Position numbers and translations under genes: made by a program. Shown in pieces: positions 12,206-25,360 of a DNA stretch of 64,000 nucleotides (position 1 is its first letter; each line of letters opens with the position of its first letter). The notes under the pieces are model-generated. The model was not told where the DNA came from and ran no database searches. It saw only the letters and a list, made by a program, of their open reading frames with translations. Location: positions 620,001 to 684,000 of the forward strand of contig NC_089176.1 of NCBI RefSeq assembly GCF_947507565.1, read 5' to 3'. The DNA comes from Oscarella lobularis (taxonomy: Eukaryota; Porifera; Homoscleromorpha; Homosclerophorida; Oscarellidae).

Positions 12206-12362
12206 GAGCAGTTTTTGATCACGGGGTCGTGCTCAGGACCCCAACGAGCAGTTTTTGATCACGGGGTCGTGCTCAGGACCCCAGCACGCAGTTTTTGATC
12301 ACGGGTCGTGCTCAGGACCCCGGCAAGCAGTTTTTTACTAACAGGGTCATGCTTAGGACCCA
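12206..12362 (-). repeat. 40-bp tandem repeat, four copies (right arm, inverted)
   Basis: Four copies of the reverse complement of the left-arm unit, with the shared GCAGTTTTT at 12208, 12248, 12288 and 12327. Each continues GATCACGGGGTCGTGCTCAG and GACCCC, with one copy shortened by one base. Together with 11975-12132 it forms an inverted repeat with arms of about 157 bp and a loop of about 73 bp. It could fold into one long hairpin or a series of short ones. Confidence 0.9.
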
Positions 12363-12399
12363 AAACCTAAGAAACTGAATTACAAATAAACTAGTCATT

Positions 12400-13110
12400 C
12401 TACTTACTAATGCCTACCTGAGCCCGTCAAAAGCCGTCACGAAGAATAAGGATACCAGTGCCATTATGGATCATATTCTTGTCCTAAAGAAAAAGACACT
12501 TTTTTGAACCTACCCCAATGCCGCCGTATCTGTGTCCTTTGAAGTATTGCCGCGAGAGAGCCGACTAAACCATGCAGGGCTGCCCACTTGCAATTTATGG
12601 AAGCTCGACAGCAACTAATCTGTTGGAAACGCTACGGCACGATCGACGGACGTGACGCCAAGTCTGTTAAAAGTAAGGAAAAAGAATACAGGCATTAGCG
12701 TGCCTACTACTCTTTTGGCGCGAGAACGAGGGCAGTACGTCTTCTATAAGGGCTACGACAACGGGTAGCTGCACTTGCAAACGAAGTGTAGAGTCTGCGG
12801 ACACCATATCGAGGCGTTGCTCGACTTGAAGCAATTAAGCAGCTAGTCACGGTGTTGCTGTTCCTAGCTACCGGGCTTAAATGCTTAATTTACCGCGGGG
12901 CAAGGAAGGACCAAGTGTTCCTACAAAAAATATTAGACCTAAGTCAGTAAATGAACAAACCACTCCTATTTATAACTTGCCGCTTTATCGTGCGATGATC
13001 CCATTGATAAAGACGCTTAGTCACTTGCGCCTAGCAGCTTCGCTGCAGAGGTATGTGTTTCAAGTCACTTACGCCTAGGGTGTACATGGAATAAAGAGGT
13101 GGTTCCCGAA
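12400..13110. other. Unassigned intergenic sequence
   Basis: I see no supported ORF, RNA gene or repeat family in this 0.7-kb stretch between the 40-bp arrays and the collapsed mosaic-gene copy. Confidence 0.35.
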
Positions 13111-13115
13111 ATTGG

Positions 13116-13700
13116 GGGCCCCGTTCGTATTTACCACGTCGCTCGTCCGCTCCTTTTACCTGTACGTCCGTAACATACTAGTAGAATCGGCGATCGGCGA
13201 GAGAAACTCCGCGAGGCTCGATCGATCTCACGCCGGGACTTCCACAAGCGCGCGCGCGAATAACGCACGAGGCGGGAAAGCAAAGCCATATGTCGGGGCT
13301 ATGTCGGGGCCATATGTCAATAAATCTAAGGATTCGCGATAGACCCGGCATATCTTGTGAGGCTCAGCAAAGATAGCACCGCATGGCAGAATGAGCGCCG
13401 TATTATTCCTTGCCCCACGGATATCCGTGCTTGCCCTATACGTTGTTGGGATGAACAGCGATATCTCGTGCGTAACAGAATCAACAGGCTTTGCTGCACA
13501 TCCGACGACAGTGTCAAGATTCACCTTGGCGAGAAGAGATCCAACGGTGAGCACCGCGCTTTCTATTATAAAATAAGCGAGTCAGTTTTACACTGACTGT
13601 CCCGAATACTACCTTGAAGCTGACGGCCGGTTGCTTGTTGCTTTGGGCCGTAACTTAGAGTGCGCGAGTGTTTGTGTGATTCACATGATCTAAACCACCT
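13116..13700 (+). pseudogene. Collapsed duplicate of the CCP/TSP1/WAP mosaic gene
   Basis: This block copies only the two ends of the gene that starts at 13907. Positions 13116-13460 match its promoter and signal-peptide exon (13766-13950), including the shared GAGGCTCAGCAAAGA and GAATGAGC start region. Positions 13490-13640 match the last exon (compare 16230-16530), including the shared CACATCCGACGACAGTGTC and TTTTACACTGACTGTCCC. All the middle domains are missing and the two ends are fused, so no functional mosaic protein can be made. The block lies in direct orientation immediately upstream of the intact gene, consistent with tandem duplication followed by internal deletion. Confidence 0.8.
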
Positions 13701-13906
13701 GTAAATTGACCAAGAGTGAAGATCCGAACCTAATCCAATCATTGGTAAAAGGCGGGTAGAAGCCTCGTTCGTATTTACCTGCTTCCTAGCCCGTAGTGAA
13801 GCCAGATGTGCATGAGTCAATAAATACAAGAATTCACGGTAGACCCCGGCATATATCCTGTGAGGCTCCTGTGAGGCTCAGCAAAGACGTACAGTATCGT
13901 GGAAGA

Positions 13907-16495
13907 ATGAGCACCGCATTACTCCTTACCCTATGCGTTGTTGGAGTGAACATCGATATCGCCGACTCGTTTATTTCGTCGACTCCATGCATGTTGATTG
14001 CCAATAACCCCGCTCCATGTCTCACCAGTAACGAGCGCTTTTTTCCACTTTAGATTCGTCACGGTGTCCTAGTCTTCCACCTGTCCTAAACGGGGAAGTC
14101 AAAATTCATTGCAGTGGCCAAAGGGCAGTTTACAAGTGCAACGAAGGCTATAGTCTTCACGGGGCCAGTCGTATTCGACGCTGCAATGCACAGGAAGAGC
14201 AGCCCAAGTGGAGTGGAACGGCTCCTGAATGCGTCCATGGCAAGCCAACTTATAACATAGACAGATAAATTTAACTGCTATACTTCGCTTTCAGACGGCC
14301 AGTGGGGAGCCTGGGGCGAATGGGGATCGTGCTCTACAACGTGCGGCGAAGGAAGAAACGAGAGACGACGCGTTTGCGATAATCCCGCGCCTCATCGCTA
14401 CGGAAAGGAATGCGAAGGTGGCACAGTGGGAATCCGCCTTTGTTTCTCAGAAGCCTGCTCGGGTAGACTGTTTTGTTGTCTAATTCGACGGTTCCGCTTT
14501 CACTTTCTCCTTTGTAAATAGTATGCGACGTGAAGGAACTTATACGCATTTCGACCCGCATAGCAGATGACGGCTTGACGGCGACGTTCACTTGCCCCGA
14601 AGGTTTTGCTCCGCTAGGTGACGAAACTCGAACGTGCGATCCCGAAACGAGAAACTGGACAAACAATCTCTTCACGGGTTTGCCTTGTCGAAAACGTACA
14701 TAAATCAAAATTACCTTTTTTCAGAGCTCGTTCGCGCTACAGACTAAGTGCGAACGGGCTTTTTAGAATCACTATTTATTTAGTACCTTTTAGTGTGCGG
14801 TCCCGTTGATCCTGTTGACAATGGAGTCTTCCTTCAATCGAGCGACTCCGTCATCTACTTCTGCAATGACGGATTTAACCTCATAGGCTCGAGCGAACGT
14901 CGATGCGTCAATGGAATATGGACCGGAGCAATGCCTTCGTGCGTGGAAGCTTCCGCAGCTGGTAGAGTCAACATATAGAATGACGCTCGTCCAATCTTAC
15001 CTCTCTCTCTAGGAGGTCTATTCGGAGTGCATCCTGTCATTCCTTTGAAAAACGGAACCCATGTTGTTAGCAGCCACGTTTTCTACATGGCAGCGGCAAT
15101 GAATCTGACGCCAATCACTACACCGAACCGAGTGCCAACTACTGGAGTCAACGCGTCGTCAGTAGATGACCCAGTGCAGCCGGCTTTGCGATCTATCTCT
15201 TTCTACTATCGCATACCTGACGGAAATGGGCGCGTGTCGGTCACAGCCCGGCTTCTAAACCTACGCGATGATGCTACTGTGGGAACAAGTGTGCCACTGC
15301 ATTTACAAGCTTCTGTTCATTCAAACCTTACCTTGACGCCAGTCTGCATTCAATTGTCGTCCAATCTAGAGGAGTCGTTCCGGAGTAGAATTCAGTTGGA
15401 AATTAATGTGTCTACTGAAAGTTTATTCGAAATGAGATCAATTGAAACGAGTCAGACTGATACTTGCATAAGTGAGTAGTAGTAGTCGAATCGCTTGCTT
15501 TGGCACAATCATTGTGTTTTCTATTATAGCAAAAAGTGGCCAATGTCCGGAGATTTCCAACTCAACAACGAACCGCTGCGGACTCCATTGTCGACACGAT
15601 GGATCTTGTCCTGGCAAAATGAAATGCTGCAGCACGTCGTGCGGAGTCAATTGCGTCAACCCCATCAACGCAAGTACAAATTAGCGAATTATTATTGAAA
15701 TGAATAACTGGTAAAGTATTCTTCCTACCAAGGTCACGTAATGCGCCGAAATGACGACGAGGACGAGGACGTTTCGTTCCGTTGTATTAACGACACGTCG
15801 TCCGGAGACTGCGGATTCAAAAGCAAGGTGTGCACTGGAGGAACGGCGTGGGAGCTAGTGCACTCCGAAGATCTGGAGCATCCTGATGACGATGAAAAAA
15901 TTATGTTGCCTTTCACTTCCTCACCTGGCAACGAATGTTCCTTGGACGTGTGTCTAGAGTGCCTCTTTCCCAACTCAGACAACGACACAGTCGTTCAACG
16001 GAGAAAAAAGCGAGACACGCATGTAACAGGTGCGGGTGAATGTCTCAATTCTATTTCCATCATTACCTTTATCTCTTTTGTTTTGCAGTCGGTAGTTCAG
16101 CTTTCTGTTTGTATCCGGGCAAGTTCAATTTTAATTGGGGAACGATGCCCACAGAGCCTGTCAGCAGCAAAAATACAAAGCTGACGTTTACTGTGGTTAT
16201 GTATGAAGGCGGTAAACACCACATGAGTGTGTGGCTTCGCTGCACATCCGACGACAGTGTCAAGATTCACCTTGGCGATAAGATATTCACCAGTGAGAAG
16301 AAATCCAAATATAGAGCTTACCACATCCCGCACTTTCACAATACCGGCATTGACTGTCTTCATCCAATAAGCGATATCAACAGTAAGATTGTCAGCCAGT
16401 TTTACACTGACTGTCCCAAATACTACGTTGAATTTCAAGTCGTTGTTCTCGGAACGCCCGCCTGCGTTTCTTCCATTTCCTTCAGCAAAGGCTAA
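13907..16495 (+). CDS. Secreted mosaic protein: signal-CCP-TSP1-CCP-CCP-MAM-like-WAP-tail
   Basis: The signal peptide is MSTALLLTLCVVGVNIDIADS. The modules in order are: a CCP/sushi (CPSLPPVLNGEV to WSGTAPEC, 14054-14239); a TSP1 repeat (WGAWGEWGSCSTTCGEGRNE, 14295-14460); a CCP (TFTCPEGFAPLGDETRTC, 14521-14695); and a second C-terminal CCP (CGPVDPVDNG to WTGAMPSC, 14794-14962). A MAM-like beta domain follows (SISFYYRIPDGNGRVSVTA, 15014-15470), then a WAP four-disulfide domain (CPEISNSTTNRCGLHC to CCSTSCGVNC, 15530-15673). Last come an acidic Cys-containing segment ending in the furin-type site RRKKR, and a C-terminal domain of about 150 residues (GSSAFCLYPGKFNF to the stop) that I cannot name. 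All junctions keep phase. One intron uses a GC donor (14240-14294) and the first intron appears to be only 26 bp (14028-14053). Secreted or matrix adhesion/defence roles are plausible but inferred. Confidence 0.85.
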
Positions 16496-17182
16496 AGCTG
16501 GCGGTTGCTTAGTTTGAAGACGCTTGCTTTGCTGTGACTTAGAACAGTAGAGTGCCTGGGTGTTTCGTAGATAGCATGCTTCGCGTTTCTCTTGTGACTG
16601 ATCGCTGTGCTGTGTGTGCTCATTATCTAGTATCCAAATCAGTGTTGGTTGGGCTAAACAGATATTCGACCAGACGTTATGTAAAAGTTGCCGAGAGACG
16701 TGTTTACTATAAGAGCTATTCTATTAGTTCAAAACGTTATTGTCTGTCTTTTGCTCTGTATCGTCTGTCCATAGTTCGTTTCTATTTCTACGTGATACGT
16801 ACTCTTCCATCATAGAATCCTACAGGACGCTCGTAAATGAGACTTCGGCCTCTTACGTTTATCTAATGCCCTTCCTGTCTTTCTCTCTTACTCTGTGCCG
16901 ATGAAAGCAGTGCCAGAAAGCAGCGTGCTCCTGATGGCAAATTCCAAACCACGTTTCGCGAAAGCATTTCACCAGCTTATCGTGTTCCTTTTCGCACAAC
17001 GACAAGCTCCTAGTTCAGAGCCTCTAGGAACCCCAAACACAGCTTTAAGTGCTAGTACCTTGCCTTTATGGCCTCTAATGCCGCTGTTTCGTCCTCGTTT
17101 CTACCTCCAAACAGCTTTCCTTCCATGCTTGACGAGTGCGCTAGTGTTGCTCACGTGAGTCTACGTTGTACACTGACGGACC
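16496..17182. other. Intergenic, nothing recognised
   Basis: No supported coding, RNA or repeat feature lies between the mosaic gene stop and the palindromic repeat. Probably 3' UTR and spacer. Confidence 0.4.
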
Positions 17183-17183
17183 C

Positions 17184-17277
17184 TAGCCTCGCGTGCCAGC
17201 CCGCGTGCCAGGCTCTCCTTGGAGTGAGGCGCTAACGCGCGCTTCACTACGAGGAGAGCCTGGCACGCGAGGCTAGA
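17184..17277. mobile_element. Palindromic MITE-like element (copy 1)
   Basis: A roughly 94-bp near-palindrome. The ends are CTAGCCTCGCGTGCC and its reverse complement GGCACGCGAGGCTAG, and the arms continue through CCAGGCTCTCC / GGAGAGCCTGG. The centre carries GCGCTAACGCGCGCTTC. A related, less regular copy lies at 44390-44483. It has no coding capacity, so it is a small non-autonomous element or a folded repeat. Confidence 0.7.
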
Positions 17278-17289
17278 CGGACCCCTGGT

Positions 17290-17540
17290 ATCTATGAATG
17301 TTGTAGTTTCATGACAGCTGGATCTGCGACCGTGCTGCGTTGGAGAAATTGGACAGATAGGCAAAGGATCTAAAATGGCTGCTTTGACGTTCAATTGAAA
17401 ACCGGATGTTGGAAGGCACCTAACTAGTATCTATGACTAAAGTGAGCGAAGTCTGGTCCCTGCTAGAGTTTCCTTATAGACATTTCTCCGCTGCCGCAAT
17501 GCGCGCAAACTCCAACAGATGGTCAACTTTAGTCACTTGC
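17290..17540 (+). pseudogene. Fragment of the DNase I gene (exons 1-2)
   Basis: Direct-orientation copy of the start of the DNase I gene at 19424-19720. Shared stretches include GAAAACCGGATGTTGGAAGG, TCTGCGACCGT and CAAACTCCAACAGATG. Codons are lost and the fragment stops after exon 2, so it is non-functional. It keeps a canonical GT donor (GACTAAAGTGAGC) exactly where the intact gene has GC (GACTAAAGCGAGC). Confidence 0.8.
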
Positions 17541-18290
17541 AATCATTGATTGCAAGTGTTTCGATGAACGTCTCTGATTGGCTTGATGAATGAAATAGTG
17601 ATAGAAATAGCGAAGTCGCAGACCTACAGTAAAAAAGCAAAAATTCTCTTCTCTTCCTACACAAAGAGAAGAATCCGTGGACCTTGACTTGTATTTGCCC
17701 ATAGATATAATAGGTAATAACCTATGTCTATTATTCGCCCAAGGAGACTTTGAACATGTTTCGGTGTTCATTTTCTTCAAAAATCGCCCGATTCGAGAGA
17801 GAGAGATCCGCTCTTGGTCTCGAATTGCAGAGAATGGCGAGATCGTAGACGTTCGATGAACACGATAACGCCGCGACGGCGTCATGCTCGCGTTCTGACT
17901 TCAAAACGGTCGACAACGGCGGAGAGAAACGCCAGCAGTCCTTTTCACAAAGCCCAAGGGTACGGCGAGGTTTTTATCCGCCGGATTTGACAAGTAAACG
18001 TCAATCTGAACAAATAAACGTGCAATACAGCTTTTTCGCACTATGCGAGGTCAAACCTCGCGGACGATCGGGTCGTCCTCGTCGTCCTTTGCGTTCGAGG
18101 GCGCCGTCAGAGTCGATTTTACATCCGGGAATATAAGAAGAGCACGTTGTATTCAAAGGGATCGCGTGGTATTTCGAGAACTTTATCCGCCATTCGACTT
18201 TCTCAACGGGTCTAGATCTTCCTCCATCTTGAGCGCGGTCGATCTTGCGTCACTCGCGTGACCGTGACGTCGACGATGTTGCATCATGGT
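17541..18290. other. Intergenic, nothing recognised
   Basis: No supported gene in this roughly 0.75-kb stretch. There are only short spurious frames. Confidence 0.35.
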
Positions 18291-18440
18291 TGCATCAGAT
18301 TTTGGCCGTTGCCGCCAACCTGTTTTCAAAACCGGTTTACGATTTCGCGCCTACGAGCGGTAGAGCCAATGAACGCGCTTAACGTCACACCACGTGACGC
18401 CGCGAACCAATGAGCGCGCTGGGCGGAGCTATACGGTTCA
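18290..18440 (+). promoter_or_regulatory. CpG-rich promoter with two CCAAT boxes and an E-box
   Basis: Two CCAAT motifs in similar contexts (AGCCAATGAACGCGC and AACCAATGAGCGCGC) flank a CACGTG E-box near 18391. The arrangement suggests an active promoter directing transcription into the GC-rich block that follows. Confidence 0.45.
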
Positions 18441-19121
18441 AAAGCGAAGCGCACACAGATCTTCCTTCAGTTGCGGCTGAGGGTGGGTGCGGCGTGGAGC
18501 AATCTGCGTCTCATCCTTGAGAGGACTGGCTCGGGAGATTCGACAGAAGGCAAGCGAGGATAGTTGGAACTCAGCGTGGCCCACGGTTAATTCCGTGCCG
18601 GAGCCTGTAGGCAGGGCGATGGGGGGCTTCGGCCTCGGTTTACGCACTGGGCAGAACGATCGTTTAAGGTCTTATTGTCGTCAACAAGTACGGCCCGCGC
18701 TAGGCTCGAGCGGGCACGACTTGGAGGGGGTGTTCAACTATGGTCTGGTTGCCGGCACTTTTCTCACCCGAACGACGCGATTAGACCGAAGATGATCCGG
18801 CCCAGGAGCCTTCGATTCCTCCACTGCACTGTCTTCATTGTTGACTCCTACAAACAGCGGTCAGCCTCTCTCCACTTCCGCAAGCTCCGGTTCTTCTTAG
18901 GAACATATACCGAAGAGTTTGGTACCAACGAGCCGGGGGACTCGGTTTTAGGGGCCGACTCTCGTCCAGGCGGTACTGATCGGAGTGGCCGAGGACCCGC
19001 AACTCGCCCGACACTTTTTGGAAGGGGGTCATCGCTTTGCGAAGACTTCCCTGGGCTACGACGCGTCCGAACCTCCCCGCGGTGTAGCCTGGGTAGCGCG
19101 AATACGGACGCAACAAAAAGG
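18440..19121 (+). ncRNA. GC-rich possible non-coding exon or structured RNA
   Basis: A GC-rich block of about 680 bp. It contains several self-complementary pieces, including a UUCG-type loop (GGGGCTTCGGCCTC near 18626) and GCCCGCGC...GCTCGAGCGGGC near 18693. It ends in a good splice donor, AACAAAAAG|GTACGT at about 19121, with an acceptor TTTTTTTGTAG at about 19166. Frames of 102 and 158 codons cross it, but neither resembles a known protein and they overlap in different frames. It may be the 5' non-coding exon of the downstream DNase gene or an independent ncRNA. I do not recognise an RNA family. Confidence 0.3.
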
Positions 19122-19423
19122 TACGTACACGGATTAATTTACAGTAGCTAATCTCTTTTTTTGTAGGGCAGAAGTCGGACGAAGGAAAAAAAAAGACGGC
19201 GCGATCGAAGAAAGCGCGAAGAACGGGGACATACCGTATTCAAGCTAAACGTAGCTAGGTAGGATTTTTTCATGTTAGTATAGGCATCTATGGTATAGGT
19301 GCGTCTGTATGCGAGTTTTTTTGCTCGAATAAAAGTTTCGCGAATCGATCGTGTACGCGCACAACGCATCCACGTGACCGTGGGAATTTCCAGTCGATCC
19401 GCATCCGTACGTACAGCAGAGAC

Positions 19424-21158
19424 GATGACGGCTCTATCTGCGACCGTATCGGACAAGGAAGCGTCGGAGAAATTGACCAGATGGGCGAAGGATCTGAAAA
19501 TGGCTGCGTTCAACGTCCAGGTCTTCGGGCGATCGAAGATGAGAAAACCGGATGTTGGAAGGCACCTGACTAAAGCGAGCAATGCCTCTCGTCCTGGTCC
19601 CCGCTAGAGTTTCCTCATAGATATTTCTCCGCTACGATATCATCGTAATGCAAGAGGTTCGCGATCGGTCCGGATCGGCGGTGCCCAAACTCCAACAGAT
19701 GATCAACTCGTACTATTCTATAATGCTCTAGTCAACTTAGTGAACGACTGCCTTGTTTAGAGAATGCAGGCTGGGAGAGAGATACAAAGTCGTGCTTAGC
19801 CCCCGTTTGGGCCGGACGTGCTCGAAGGAACAATATGCATTCTTTTATAGGTCATCACATATGTAACTCCCACATACGTCATTGGTAACATCATGTACTG
19901 ACTACACAGGCAGGACAAGGTCGAGGTGTTGGATACTCTGCAGTACGATGACGTTGGAAGTGGGATTGGCGACGTGTTTCAGCGAGATCCTTTTGTTGTT
20001 CTTTTTGACACGCTCTCTACGAAGGAAGGTTTGGATAAATAATTTATGAAGATTGAATTTTTGAATGCGTTTTCATAGGAACGATGAATAAGTTCGCTGT
20101 CGTTGCAATTCACACTGATCCAGATGATGCCAAGAGAGAAATTCATAATCTAAAAAAGGTACGTGTAGAAACGATATTGGGCTAAATTAATGCTCAAGAG
20201 CACCACGTTACAGGTTCATGACGAGGTTGTTCGCCAGTGGGAAATTGAAGACGTGATCATTACTGGAGACTTCAACGCTGGGGGAAACTACGTCAGACCA
20301 AAAGATTTTGTGGAAATTGACCTGTTCAAGGACAAGGACTTCCACTGGCTCATCGATGAAGACACGACGGTGAAGAGCACAAACGCGGCTTATGACCGGT
20401 ATAAACAAAAACGAGACTGTTTTCATTCCTTACTTCCCGAGTTCAGGTTCGTTGTCACTGGTCAGAAGCTACTACCTGCTATTCAACCAGACTCGGTCGG
20501 AGTTTTCAATTTTGGCGAGGAGTTTGGACTGTCACAGGAAGAGGTAAAGCGTTTCATTAAACAAACGCCTCTGATTTGCTTGATTACCTAAATAAAGGCC
20601 GAGAAAATTAGTGATCACTATCCAATAGAACTTGCCATACAAGTGGACCCAGGTAAAGAGACGTTCTTCCTTACCTATTCTCACACCAATGGAATTCAAT
20701 TCCTAGAACTTGAGCTGCCACAGTTGCACGGCAAATTGATCAAAAAGAAAAAAGACGACACAGACGTGTGGCTCGTGAACGAGTACGGTCACGCACAGCT
20801 CATTCCAAGCGAGACCTGCCTCGCAAAACTATTCCGCAGCACGAGAAAAGACGTCGTAACGTTGCCCCACGCGCAGAGCAACATCAAAGAAGCCGAGCCA
20901 ATATCGGAGACGGCCACATTCGCCAAGTCAGCTGATAGGAGCGACAATGGAATTTATTTCGTCAGCAACTGTCAGAAAAGACTCGTCGTGGACGACGAGT
21001 CGACTCGGCGCCGATTCCGATTCAACGTCAATCCTGACGATGTCGCAATCGTCGACGGTGCCGTCTTTGCCAATATTCCCACGGGCCGACCGATTCAGTA
21101 TCCGGACAAGGAATTGCGACGTTTTCGGAAGAGAAAGAATCCGGCTGACTCTTCGTGA
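19424..21158 (+). CDS. DNase I-family endonuclease with C-terminal extension
   Basis: The catalytic domain is complete. It has FNVQVFGRSKM, the metal-site segment MQEVRDRSGSAV, RLGRTCSKEQYAFFYR, QRDPFVVLFDTL, the catalytic-His segment VVAIHTDPDDA, EDVIITGDFNAGGNYVRP, AAYDR joined across an intron to FVVTG, and SDHYPIEL. All active-site residues expected for DNase I (Glu, two His, two Asp) are visible. The first intron (19575-19620) uses a GC donor; others are GT-AG (for example after AAYDR). The first methionine at 19424 gives MTALSATVSDKEASEKL with no signal peptide, unlike secreted DNase I. A last exon adds about 170 residues after the nuclease fold (20641-21158), ending in a basic RRFRKRKNP. 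This points to a cytosolic or nuclear enzyme, unless an upstream exon supplies a signal. Confidence 0.88.
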
Positions 21159-21271
21159 GACAAGCATTTTACCGATTTTTTAGAAAAGTGCACTCACCTC
21201 TATTCTCCACTACAAAGTGTTTTACAATAAATATAAAAATTGTAAAAATCAGTCAGACCTTAGAGCATTCC

Positions 21272-25186
<3,915 letters not shown>

Positions 25187-25360
25187 ACCTGGCGTACGCT
25201 AAAAAACGTAATGGCGCGAAAAGACTTTTATTCAAACATCACACAAGTACGCATAAAACAAACACACAAAAATGAACGCTAACAAAAACATGAAAAACTT
25301 ACTACTAAAGACGACAAAAAAGTTAAACAAACGACCATCTTCAAAATAACACTTGGCAAA

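Noticed and set aside
18440-19121. Telomerase RNA, RNase P/MRP or 7SL identity for the GC-rich block
   Set aside because: I looked for their conserved motifs (telomere template, RNase P CR-I/CR-V, SRP Alu and S-domain cores) and did not find them.
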